DNA of 32,676 bases from Rubripirellula sp. (GTDB lineage: Bacteria > Planctomycetota > Planctomycetia > Pirellulales > Pirellulaceae), in NCBI GenBank assembly GCA_029245125.1, contig JAQWPZ010000212.1, forward strand, positions 1-32,676, read 5' to 3'. Positions 8,701-18,158 of this stretch are shown here, piece by piece (the first letter of the stretch is position 1; the number at the start of each line of letters is the position of its first letter). A program made the translations under genes and the position numbers. Under the pieces are notes generated by a model. That model did not search any database. It was given only the letters and a program-made list of their open reading frames with translations, and was not told the origin of the DNA.

Positions 8701-9087
8701 TTGCTGCTTCACCGCAGCAGCAACCCCAACCGATTGCAAAGCACCATTTCCGGTTGGTGTCACCATGCTCAGAATCTTCAGCTCACGATCGCTAAAGAAT
8801 GCACTCATGCGACGTCCCCGCGAATCGGATGCATCATTGCAAAGCATCGCGTCAAAGAACGAGCGCATCTTCACTCCACGAGCAAGCAACATTGCCTTGT
8901 CTCGGTAATGACAATGCAACCAATCATCGCTCACCAAATGGGGCGTCAACGCAACCGACGCTTCATGCCCCGCGCCTGACAAATGGAAGAAGGCTTCGCC
9001 GCTTTGAATGATTTTTTGCGAGACTTGGTCGATCTGACGTGCCGCGAACATGGCTCGGTAGATCGTTAGCAAAGTGGGGTGATTCAT
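5722..9087 (-). CDS. Four-domain fusion: 2-oxoacid dehydrogenase E1-alpha, E1-beta, lipoyl domain, ketoacyl-ACP synthase III
   Basis: The product has 1121 residues from ATG 9087, chosen because family similarity starts at once; the frame continues upstream to 9228 without domain character. Residues 1-285 are E1-alpha, with the thiamine diphosphate motif GDG (140-142) to Asn170. Residues 286-350 are an Ala/Pro/Ser-rich linker. Residues 351-675 are E1-beta, with APLSESTILG (Glu407) and GPYHAQTLES (His477). Residues 702-762 are a lipoyl/biotinyl domain, with the modifiable Lys729 in VEASKSV. Residues 805-1121 are KAS III, with the complete triad Cys921 (NAACSG), His1052 (PHQANQ) and Asn1079 (RFGNTS). 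Known separately, E1 decarboxylates a 2-oxo acid and acylates a lipoyl arm, and KAS III condenses an acyl group with malonyl-ACP. I infer one protein that turns a 2-oxo acid into a beta-ketoacyl starter. No E2 acyltransferase or E3 is fused or adjacent. The gene appears monocistronic, and all key residues are intact. Confidence 0.92.
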   Translation of the reverse strand: MNHPTLLTIYRAMFAARQIDQVSQKIIQSGEAFFHLSGAGHEASVALTPHLVSDDWLHCHYRDKAMLLARGVKMRSFFDAMLCNDASDSRGRRMSAFFSDRELKILSMVTPTGNGALQSVGVAAAVKQQASNPIVMCGFGDGTAQQGEVLEAIGEASRDNLPVLFMVQDNRWAISTSTEGRTFFSLPEGQADSFCGVPICRIDGRDAVAAMQQFGEIVTQMRESRKPQIVIFEVERLDSHTNADDQTIYRSESELSRSAESGDPILRLEKPLLDDGCAAEALQQIRIDVEQEVAAAAAEAAQGGQPATEPAAIRPIRADLQHPQSEKRGDELPDSANPDSANPDSANQESLTMGKAIRHVLQHQLQNDSRIFLYGQDIEDPKGDVFGITRGLSTEHPDRVRNAPLSESTILGTSIGRALAGQKPVAFIQFADFLPLGNNQLTAEMASMFWRTDGDWQVPVIVMVACGAYRPGLGPYHAQTLESTLAHTPGLDVFMPSTACDAAGMLNAAFRSDRPTLFMYPKAMLNDTSRATSADVDKQYIPIGNARKTRVGRDVTFVGWGNTVTLCERAADVFADVGVDADVIDLRSLAPWDKKMVVASAEKTSRLIVTHEDNHTCGFGGEVLATVAEESRFPVAMRRVTRADTFVPCNYLNQLELLPSFQRIVAAAAELLDFDLSWEQPAQPDEGYFDVPAIGSAPSDESVLVIEYKAQPGDHLDRGDIIAEVEASKSVFQISTPVSGTIDQLCVPEGDNIAVGKPLVRVQLDAPAVTEATTLAENPGEPILVRRREHDRLVLPSRTEQRRPFDVGISSVSAVTGNRSVSNEELLGDTQAMTPADVMRLTGIETRNWAGVGENIVGMAARAARQTLAQEDLSVDELDLVICSTTSPSSATPSMACQVLNELVRGNASTTMQAYDINAACSGYLYALQAGYDYLQSRPDSRVLVVTTEVLSPLLDRSDLDTAILFGDAASATILYGESFFDLARGKLLRPILSAKGEDGSVLTVPFRDRGFIKMQGSKVFSEAVRSMVTSLQHACEYEGITTNDLNMIVPHQANQRILDAIQRRVEPKVYSNIRRFGNTSSTSIPLCLSEVLPEFHQGNRIGLCAFGGGFTFGACLVDAI
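8051..8090 (-). repeat. 15-bp tandem repeat coding the E1-alpha/E1-beta linker
   Basis: On the plus strand the unit GCTGAATCTGGGTTG occurs at 8051 and 8066, followed by a partial third copy at 8081. On the coding strand it gives the pentapeptide repeat PDSAN three times, inside the flexible linker between the two E1 halves (about residues 333-347). The 15-bp period keeps the frame, so copy number could vary without disrupting the enzyme. Confidence 0.9.
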
Positions 9088-9469
9088 TTCGGCCCCAGGC
9101 GTGTTGCCGTGGTGTTCGGGTCTCTGGGCAGTGACGAGTCGGAAAAGCCGCCTTCCTTGGCAACCATTGGAATCCGTCGTACACCGCTTGTATTGAATGC
9201 CGAGCGGAGCGAACAGAGCAATTGCCAAAGTGATCCATCAAACGGGTCACCACGACCAGCAAAATCCATCCCCAAAACGCGTGACTGCAAGCAATCGCCG
9301 CCTATTTCTTGCCAAAATTGGCGAACCAATAAAAAACAACGGCAAGCTTGGTAAACCAATCGCAACCCGCGACGATCATTGCTAGCATTCAAAGCTAAAA
9401 GAAACGTCCGCGAAGACCGATGCAATCGATCTGAAACAAATTGCAAGGAAGCAGGAAGGCGGCCAGTCG
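9088..9469. other. Intergenic region, 382 bp
   Basis: This region lies between two minus-strand genes: downstream of the DUF1028 gene and upstream of the multidomain synthase. It should contain the promoter of the synthase, but no convincing -35/-10 pair was found on the minus strand. Short A-rich stretches lie at about 9300-9350. I see no gene or clear terminator. Confidence 0.45.
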
Positions 9470-10435
9470 CTATCGATTTGAGTTGGCCGGAACACGATTG
9501 CTGGGGATACGACGAGCTAGTAATCGTCTCAAGCGTGCAACGAGTCGAGCGGACCAAGGACTCGCTTGAACTCGCCGTCCCGAGGAGACGCGAACTCCCT
9601 CGGTCAATCCAGTGCCCCCACTTGCTTCAGCCACTTCGACGGCCTCAAGCGATATTCCTGGCGGATGTCGAGGCGCCGCCGGGGAAACGCTGGCTGCTCG
9701 GACCGACCAATCTCCTTTCGCTTCGTGGTCGACGGAAAGATATTTCTTGTAGAGGTCGGTGACTGCGTCATCACTCTGATCGACATCTAATTCGAACCAG
9801 TTCCCATCATGCCCCGTTTTGGCGATTCGAATTCCTGCCGCCAACCGCCCCCGATGATCGCCTCCCTCCTGATCGGCTGCGAGCAACGCAGCCAGCAACC
9901 GATCGGCCAGACTTCCATCGGTCTCCTCGAAAGCTTCCGCCATCGCCACCACAACCTGCCGGCCAGTTAGCGTATTCCCTTGGCAGGAAAAGAATTTTCC
10001 ACTCATCGCTCCCCAGTATTCACCGGCAGCGTCAGCGTTGGTGGGATTTCGATTTGCGGCCCTTCCTTGCATGTCGATGATTGCCAACTGCCGTTTGCCT
10101 CGTCTGGCATCGTCAGCAAGCAAAATCCCCAAGACTTCTTCGGACCCATGGCCAGCCTCCAACAGGTCGAGCGCACGCTCGCCCCAACTTGGATTGTGCC
10201 AATGCTGTGTGCAAAAAGCCCCTACTCCTGCCCGTACATAGGGAACGACTTTCCCAACAGCTGGATATTTACTCGCGACCGCAGCACCACATTCACCGGT
10301 AGCAGGATCAACAGCAACGATTGAAAAAGTGGCGCTCACACCAAAATCCGGCTGCAATTCTTCCGCAGCGACACCGCAACAGAGCATCGCAATCAGCGTC
10401 GGACAGGTGAGAATCAGCAAGCGAATTCGATTCAT
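9470..10435 (-). CDS. Secreted DUF1028 family protein with an unusual C-terminal tail
   Basis: The product has 321 residues from ATG 10435; an in-frame ATG at 10450 adds five residues. It starts with a signal peptide (RLLILTCPTLIAMLCCGVAA). The DUF1028 domain follows: ATFSIVAVDPATGECGAAV, VPYVRAGVGAFCTQHW, DLLEAGHGSEEVLG, QLAIIDMQGRAANRNP, CQGNTLTGRQVV, GGDHRGRLAAGI and ending near DLYKKYLS. The family has an Ntn-hydrolase-like fold and unproven function. After HEAKGDW (about 9707) the frame runs on for some 78 residues rich in Arg, Ala, Ser and Val, unlike the domain. This looks like read-through of a lost stop or frameshifted spacer rather than a second domain. Export suggests a periplasmic role. 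Confidence 0.85.
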   Translation of the reverse strand: MNRIRLLILTCPTLIAMLCCGVAAEELQPDFGVSATFSIVAVDPATGECGAAVASKYPAVGKVVPYVRAGVGAFCTQHWHNPSWGERALDLLEAGHGSEEVLGILLADDARRGKRQLAIIDMQGRAANRNPTNADAAGEYWGAMSGKFFSCQGNTLTGRQVVVAMAEAFEETDGSLADRLLAALLAADQEGGDHRGRLAAGIRIAKTGHDGNWFELDVDQSDDAVTDLYKKYLSVDHEAKGDWSVRAASVSPAAPRHPPGISLEAVEVAEASGGTGLTEGVRVSSGRRVQASPWSARLVARLRRLLARRIPSNRVPANSNR

Positions 10436-10968
10436 GGGTACCATCACCACATGGAGGCCAAAGCATCAAGGAACACCGAGATCTCAATTTACTCGGAACG
10501 TTCCTCACGTGTCATCGTTTCAGCAATCAAAGGTTCGACAACATCGGGGTGAACAGTAAAAACAATCAGTCCAATCGACCGCGATGACTTTCCAGCTGGT
10601 CAATCAATGTGATCGTGAGCCCTTTCCTTCCGCTAATCTAAAAGAATCACATTGCCCTGGGACTGAACCACCGCCGAAGAAGTGGCTGGCCCAAGATTTA
10701 TGGACCCAGCGTTTATACACGCTGCAAATCACATCTAATCCTAACTGACGAGGTGGCAAACACGATCGGCCATTGCGGTTGACGAAGGAGAGAAGTTTAG
10801 AAGTATGAATTCACTGAATCCCGCCGTTGAGGAACACAAAGTCACCACCTGAAGACCGGCCATCTACTCTGTGGTTCATCACACGATCACGACTTCGCTT
10901 GGACATGTAGTTGGTTACGAATGAGCAATTCGGATCGTGACCACTGATTTCGTTCCTTACCTCAGACC
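10436..10968. other. Intergenic region, 533 bp
   Basis: This region lies between two minus-strand genes. It contains a short dyad CAGCGT-ttatac-ACGCTG near 10706-10724. It also contains a 15-codon plus-strand frame (10805-10852) behind an AAGGAGAG sequence (10785-10792), which is too short to call as a gene. No other convincing element was seen. Confidence 0.45.
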
Positions 10969-11565
10969 TCAGCTCACAGGCTGGTCCTGCGAATTCTCTT
11001 CAACGTGTAATTGCACTGCCTGCACGAACCGCCCAGTCTCTTCTAGATGGGCGTCATGGTGTTTCGGAATCAAAAAGAACAGTAATGGCTCCGGGCTGAT
11101 CAACACGCCTCGAGAGGTTCGGTGCACCTGAATCTGGCCGTACGGCCAGCGGCAAAGGACTCCGTGAGCCGTCACAAACTGAAACTCCTCAGCATCTGCC
11201 CGCAGAGTATAAGGTTCATCGAGACTCAGCCCTGAACGATTGAACGCCTCGGCGATCTGTGATTTCGCTCGCCACACAAGGGCCGCATAAGCCAGTGAAG
11301 ACAAAGCCATGACTGCGATCATCGTCAACGCAAACAACGGGAATCCAACTCGAATCGAATAATGAATACACAGCGTGCTTACACCAATGATCAGGACAGA
11401 GCCAAAAAACAACCGCTTGGGGTGCCACCGCAACAGGTATTGATTGGTGGCGATGCGGCGACTGCGGGCGTCATTCGCCAAGGTCACTGAAACTGATGCA
11501 CTCTCATCCAACGAGAGATCCCCGGTTTCAGGCGGTCGATACGGATTAACTTCGTGTTCTGGCAT
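10969..11565 (-). CDS. Two-helix membrane protein, YcxB-like
   Basis: The product has 198 residues. The N-terminus MPEHEVNPYRPPETGD carries the NPY-x-PP opening common to planctomycete membrane proteins of this size. Two adjacent hydrophobic helices (about residues 51-70 and 74-97) are followed by a soluble C-terminal half with the pattern FQFVTAHGVLCRWPYGQIQVHRT...LLFFLIPK. This strand pattern resembles YcxB-like domains (two helices plus a small beta domain); I judge it by pattern only. No enzymatic motif is visible and the function is unknown. The Shine-Dalgarno upstream of ATG 11565 is poor. It stands alone, over 500 bp from the next gene on its strand. Confidence 0.75.
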   Translation of the reverse strand: MPEHEVNPYRPPETGDLSLDESASVSVTLANDARSRRIATNQYLLRWHPKRLFFGSVLIIGVSTLCIHYSIRVGFPLFALTMIAVMALSSLAYAALVWRAKSQIAEAFNRSGLSLDEPYTLRADAEEFQFVTAHGVLCRWPYGQIQVHRTSRGVLISPEPLLFFLIPKHHDAHLEETGRFVQAVQLHVEENSQDQPVS

Positions 11566-12235
11566 CCAATTACTCTGCCATCCGGTACTGGTTGATCAAG
11601 GCGGAGAAGCGCTGGCATCAAAAAACTGCGATTCAAAACACAATTTTCTCGACGCACGCCTCCCGCGACGAAATGAAAAGAGACTGACGCATTGTGTCGT
11701 TTGGTCGACCCCAACCATGCTTAGATTCTAATGAACCCCGGCTTCTTTTAAATGGTGCGATTTGACCACGCTGAAGCGTGTCGCAAACCTTGCGAATAAG
11801 ATTCGACAAAATGCATGCTCCCGAGATCGACCACGTTGGTAGATTCCCAGCACCATTGATCGAATCGTAACTCGCACGCCTGACTGGCTGCCAAGTCAGG
11901 CCTAAAAATGGCTGGCGATCTCTCCGATCGCATTCGCATCACCTTGCGATATTCAGCGAACCTGAAATGGAACAGTAAAAAACCCGAGAGTAAAAACCCC
12001 CGAGAGTGTGGGCAGGCGATGCGTCCCATTCAGGTCCCTCGCACAGCATTGCCCGATACTGTGCGACGAATCTGGCCAGTTGATCAGAAAGGCTGCGAGA
12101 ATCGTGAGCGAACAGTGCTCGACATTCATGGCAAAGTTCCAGCAGGAACAGAAACAAGAGCATCGGGTGGTGCCCTCAGCATGACGACGAGGTCAACGGA
12201 TGCCGGAACAACCACGATTACGTTAAGCTACGGCC
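11566..12235. other. Divergent intergenic region with two perfect inverted repeats
   Basis: This 670-bp gap lies between the minus-strand membrane protein and the plus-strand GMC gene. Two dyads stand out. GCCTGACT (11878-11885) pairs with AGTCAGGC (11894-11901) across an 8-nt loop. TCGCACAG (12039-12046) pairs with CTGTGCGA (12059-12066) across a 12-nt loop. Neither is followed by a T-run, so they may be operators or mRNA hairpins rather than terminators. Open frames here (for example 11908-12258 plus and 11939-12163 minus) have no recognisable protein character. Confidence 0.55.
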
Positions 12236-13870
12236 ATGACAGTAGAGACTCACCCTGACGTATTGATCATTGGTGCCGGGCCAACTGGCGCGGTTGCCGC
12301 CCGTCGACTGGTTCAAGCAGGGGTTCGAGTCGTCGTCTTGGAGCAGGGTGAGTGGCCAGACGAGTCCAAAGCACGCGCGGGACATGCCGACTATGAAGTG
12401 CGAACTGACCGCGATTGGGGGCCCAACCCGAATTACCGGCAAGCTCCAGCAGACTATCCGATCGTCGACACCGATTCAGACATTTCGGCAACTCTCTTCA
12501 ACGCGGTCGGCGGCAGCACCGTCATTTATGCAGCGCAATGGCAGCGCAACATGCCGTCCGACTTTCGTGTCCGCTCGCTCGACGGAATCGCCGACGATTG
12601 GCCACTAAGCTATCAGGATCTGGAACCCTACTACGAACAAGTCGAGGCAGATTTTGGAATTTCGGGACTGGGAGGTGACCCCGCTTTTCCGCCTGGCAAA
12701 GGGCCGCCGCTTCCCGCTTACCCGCTGTCGCGAATGGGCCGCAAGATTGCCAGGGCGCACAATCAACTCGGCTGGCACTGGTGGCCAGCATCCAATGCAA
12801 TCGCCACGCGACCCTATCGGGCACTGAACCAATGCACCCAGCGAGCAACCTGCATGTGGGGCTGTGTCGAAGGTGCCAAGGGAAGTGTCGACAAAACCCA
12901 CTGGCCCGACAATGTTGCACGCGGAGTGACGTTGATTACCGGTGCGCGAGTCCGCCAATTGGAAATGAACAAGACTGGATTAGTGACCGGGGCGCACTAT
13001 GTTGACCGTCAAGGGAAAGAGCACTTCCAGCCTGCAGGCGTTACGATCCTGGGAGCCAACGGGATCGGCACACCGAGGTTATTACTTCTTTCAAAAAACG
13101 ACCAACATCCTGACGGGTTAGCCAATTCTTCAGGACTCGTTGGGAAACGATTGATGATGCACCCGTACGGAACCGTCGTTGGTTTGTTCGAAGACGATTT
13201 GGGAAGTACCCATGGCGTGTGGGGCCAGCACGTGCACAGCCTCGAGTTTTATGAAACCGACACCCGCCGTGGTTTTGTGAGAGGCGCGAAATGGGGCCTA
13301 CTGCCGACCGGCGGTCCCATGCGGATGACCAGCACTTATCCCTGGGGTGAGGAAAACGAAATCTGGGGCGAACGTTTCCACGATGGGATTCGAAAACGTC
13401 TCGGACACTCGGCAATGTGGGGGATCAGCGCCGAAGATCTGCCGAACGAACACAATCGGGTCGAGTTGGACTCTTTGGCTCGAGACAGTGACGGAATCCC
13501 TGCGCCAAAAATCACCTACCGGATGTCCGAAAACTCGAATCGAATGTTGGATTTTCATCTCGCCAAAGCACGGCAATCATTGGAAGCTGCGGGCGCCTAC
13601 GAAACGATGATCGCCCCCAAGATACGAGAAACTGGTTGGCATTTGTTAGGGACCTGCAAAATGGGGAACGCTCCAGAATCCTCCGTCGTTGACCAATGGG
13701 GCCGCACTCACGACATCCCCAACCTGTACATCTTCGACGGCAGCATTTGGCCAACCTCGAGCGGAATGAATCCAACGGCAACGATTGCCGCCTTAGCGTT
13801 ACGGTGCACTGAACACCTCGTACAACACCGGACCAATCAGAGAGTACCCAATCAGCGGGTATCAGGCTAA
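12236..13870 (+). CDS. GMC-family FAD-dependent oxidoreductase (sugar/alcohol dehydrogenase type)
   Basis: The product has 544 residues. The N-terminal dinucleotide motif VLIIGAGPTGA (residues 9-19) binds the FAD ADP moiety. The C-terminal GMC signature is intact: WHLLGTCKMG with the catalytic His, then DGSIWPTSSGMNPTATIAALA with the second active-site polar residue. A Cys cluster, NQCTQRATCMWGC in the middle of the protein, resembles the region that holds an Fe-S cluster in bacterial FAD-glucose and gluconate dehydrogenases; this is a family comparison by eye. The family oxidises sugar or alcohol hydroxyl groups. The stop overlaps the next start (TAATG at 13868-13872), so the small subunit is translationally coupled. 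No signal peptide is seen, unlike systems in which the small subunit's Tat signal exports the pair. Confidence 0.92.
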   Translation: MTVETHPDVLIIGAGPTGAVAARRLVQAGVRVVVLEQGEWPDESKARAGHADYEVRTDRDWGPNPNYRQAPADYPIVDTDSDISATLFNAVGGSTVIYAAQWQRNMPSDFRVRSLDGIADDWPLSYQDLEPYYEQVEADFGISGLGGDPAFPPGKGPPLPAYPLSRMGRKIARAHNQLGWHWWPASNAIATRPYRALNQCTQRATCMWGCVEGAKGSVDKTHWPDNVARGVTLITGARVRQLEMNKTGLVTGAHYVDRQGKEHFQPAGVTILGANGIGTPRLLLLSKNDQHPDGLANSSGLVGKRLMMHPYGTVVGLFEDDLGSTHGVWGQHVHSLEFYETDTRRGFVRGAKWGLLPTGGPMRMTSTYPWGEENEIWGERFHDGIRKRLGHSAMWGISAEDLPNEHNRVELDSLARDSDGIPAPKITYRMSENSNRMLDFHLAKARQSLEAAGAYETMIAPKIRETGWHLLGTCKMGNAPESSVVDQWGRTHDIPNLYIFDGSIWPTSSGMNPTATIAALALRCTEHLVQHRTNQRVPNQRVSG

Positions 13871-14304
13871 TGCTTCACAAAGCGGATCTCGAAACCCTCA
13901 ATCGTCTCGCAGATGTTCTGATTCCAGCGAGCGATGGCATGCCGTCGGCCAGCCAAGCAGACCTCGAAACTTGGCATCAAAGCGTTCTCGATGCGCGGCC
14001 AGAACTTGCCGAACCACTTCAAACACTCATCGCATCGGCAACCGCAAAAGAACCAAGCACGCACGTGGAGTATCTGCGCAAACACAACCGCCGAATCTTC
14101 CGCGTCTTGTCCACCATTGTTAGTGCCGCGTACTTCATGAATCCGAGTGTGCAAAAATTGATTGGCTACAACGGACAACAAGCACTGCCTACCGATCCTG
14201 TCGATGACAACATCGAAGCCGATCTCATCGAAGCCGATCTCATCGAAGCAGTCGTCAGCCGCGGTCCAATTTTTCGCGTCGCCGCAGATGGCGAGCGTTC
14301 ATGA
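13870..14304 (+). CDS. Gluconate 2-dehydrogenase subunit 3-like small subunit
   Basis: The product has 144 residues. The opening LETLNRLADVLIPASDGMPSAS and the later LIGYNGQ match the gluconate 2-dehydrogenase subunit 3 family, the gamma-type small subunit that stabilises GMC dehydrogenases. Its start overlaps the GMC stop by one base, a strong sign of a complex. Family members usually carry a Tat signal; here the domain starts at residue 1, so the pair probably stays in the cytoplasm. A 15-bp tandem repeat near the 3' end (14212-14250) gives the acidic EADLIEADLIEA. No membrane cytochrome subunit follows, so the electron acceptor is unknown. Confidence 0.85.
   Translation: MLHKADLETLNRLADVLIPASDGMPSASQADLETWHQSVLDARPELAEPLQTLIASATAKEPSTHVEYLRKHNRRIFRVLSTIVSAAYFMNPSVQKLIGYNGQQALPTDPVDDNIEADLIEADLIEAVVSRGPIFRVAADGERS
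14212..14250 (+). repeat. 15-bp in-frame tandem repeat in the small-subunit gene
   Basis: The unit ATCGAAGCCGATCTC occurs at 14212 and 14227 with a partial third copy at 14242. It encodes repeated IEADL. The period is a multiple of three, so copy changes only lengthen or shorten the acidic segment near the C-terminus. Confidence 0.88.
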
Positions 14305-14580
14305 CGATTCGCAGGCCAACCGGGATGCCCGCTCGCTGACGCCGCTTCCTGATGTCACTGCTGACGATCAGAAAATGTGATTGCCGTAGAGAACCAACGA
14401 TCAGGTCCCACAGAACAATCCCCTTGGAGCTCACGTTGAGCGAACTCCTCTAGATTCAACCAAACTGGACACGAGTGCTTGCTGACTGCAACGCCCAAGA
14501 TCTGTCCAACCAAACAGGAACAGGACCGCAGTTGAACGTGGTTTCAAATCAATCGGCAAACAAAACGGCAGATGCCGCAT

Positions 14581-15123
14581 TCATCGGATCGGGATCTTGT
14601 AGCTGATCGCGCCGATCGGCTCACCTTGTTTAAATTCCTTGTAGTTTTCGTGACACATTGTGCATTTTTCCAAGACAACTGGGATCGGCGTGACAACTCG
14701 CAGGTGTCGCTTCCCCTTTTCAGTGACAATAGTCTCGTGCCAATTCTTTCCAGATTTGAGCTTGGCGACTCCTTCTCGCTCAAATTTATCTTGCGCGACA
14801 TTCGCATCATTGATCGGCTCGCCGCTGGCATCCAACAAACGAACTTCATGCCAACCCTTTTTATTGACGGCATCAAACAATGCAATGGCAGCAGTACCTG
14901 CCGGAAGATCATCTTCGTCATTGACATAATGCGTTGTTATCAACACGACTGCCGTCTTATAAACATCATCCAACATACGGACGGTATCTCGGGTCCGCTC
15001 CGTGGCCGTCTCCGCTGCTGAGCGATCCTTATTTTCGTGCGCCCGAACGCTCCACGAACTACAGACAAAGCACCCAAGAAAGAGAATCGCCAAACAAATT
15101 GACCATTTGGAAAACACCATCAT
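14581..15123 (-). CDS. Exported DUF3365 (Tll0287-like) haem-binding protein
   Basis: The product has 180 residues from ATG 15123; in-frame GTG 15129 and ATG 15120 are alternatives. A signal peptide (SKWSICLAILFLGCFVCSSW) is followed by a DUF3365-type domain: RMLDDVYKTAVVLITTHYV, GTAAIALFDAV, GWHEVRLLDASGEPINDAN and a C-terminal KCTMCHENYKEF...GEPIGAISYKIPI. The CTMCH is a single c-type haem attachment motif. The domain is PAS-like and is found alone or as a sensor module; the role is redox or gas sensing, or electron transfer, in the periplasm. It is convergent with the GMC operon, so a link with that dehydrogenase is only positional. Confidence 0.85.
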   Translation of the reverse strand: MMVFSKWSICLAILFLGCFVCSSWSVRAHENKDRSAAETATERTRDTVRMLDDVYKTAVVLITTHYVNDEDDLPAGTAAIALFDAVNKKGWHEVRLLDASGEPINDANVAQDKFEREGVAKLKSGKNWHETIVTEKGKRHLRVVTPIPVVLEKCTMCHENYKEFKQGEPIGAISYKIPIR

Positions 15124-17501
<2,378 letters not shown>

Positions 17502-17588
17502 GCCATCACTCCGCAACGGCAGTGAGCACCAAGCCTCCGCCTCCGCCATTGCCTCCGCCATTGCCAATGCCAAGCTCACCGCAAAGAT
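17502..17588. terminator. Convergent junction with stem and 12-bp repeat
   Basis: Between the stops of ligA and the CBS gene, GTGAGC (17522-17527) can pair with GCTCAC (17574-17579). The loop holds two copies of GCCTCCGCCATT (17539-17562). No T-run is present, so a two-way stem-type terminator is only suggested. Confidence 0.35.
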
Positions 17589-18074
17589 CTAGATCGATCC
17601 TTTTGCTTCGTCGAACGCATTGACCAAAGCAGCAACCACATCAAGATTGCTGAGAATGCCGACCGGACGGTGCTGGTCGATCACCGGCAGCACATGCAGG
17701 TGAGCATCTACCATCACGCGCGCCGCAACAATCAACGGCATATCAGGACCAATCGATTGGATCCCACTGGTCATACAATCGGAGACGAACTCACATGACT
17801 TTGGTTCCAAATGCATCCCTTCTTCGTCATGGACAACATGCTGAGACGAGTCATCGTATTGGGCATACAATTCTGTCCGTTTGACAAAGTCACTCGCGGT
17901 GATAATCCCGACGCACTTCCCTTGCTGGTCCACCACAGGCGCAGAGTGAAGTCGCTGCTTCAAAAAAAAATGCGACACCTCATTCATGCTGGACGCGACA
18001 TCAATCGTCAACGGATCGTGCGACATCACATCACAAACCCGAAGCGAGACGAGCCGATCAAACATTTCATGCAT
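17589..18074 (-). CDS. Two-CBS-domain protein
   Basis: The product has 161 residues from ATG 18074, chosen for the strong AAGGAGA ribosome binding site a few bases upstream; the frame extends further without support. The first CBS domain covers about residues 10-65 (VCDVMSHDPLTIDVASSMNEV...SAPVVDQQGKCVGIITASDF). The second covers about 95-150 (VSDCMTSGIQSIGPDMPLIVAARVM...LHVLPVIDQHRPVGILSNLDV). The two form a Bateman module that normally binds adenine nucleotides. There is no catalytic or transport domain, so it probably senses energy state for a partner. It lies 84 bp downstream of the universal stress protein gene, suggesting co-expression. Confidence 0.9.
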   Translation of the reverse strand: MHEMFDRLVSLRVCDVMSHDPLTIDVASSMNEVSHFFLKQRLHSAPVVDQQGKCVGIITASDFVKRTELYAQYDDSSQHVVHDEEGMHLEPKSCEFVSDCMTSGIQSIGPDMPLIVAARVMVDAHLHVLPVIDQHRPVGILSNLDVVAALVNAFDEAKGSI

Positions 18075-18158
18075 TGTCTGTCTCCTTGTAAGGTAACCGG
18101 ACAACGAGGCAAGCAGACGAACAGCTGAGCAGACCACGAGGTTCCGGAAAACAACTGT

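Noticed and set aside
10805..10852. 15-codon frame behind an AAGGAGAG sequence
   Set aside because: It is too short to judge, spacing to the start is long (12 nt), and it has no context; kept only as a note.
11939..12163. 74-codon minus-strand frame with a CHEC motif and hydrophobic start
   Set aside because: Cys and His spacing does not form a CxxCH haem site, and it has no ribosome site or neighbours on that strand.
11908..12258. 116-codon plus-strand frame upstream of the GMC gene
   Set aside because: It has no domain features, contains two hairpins and overlaps the GMC start.
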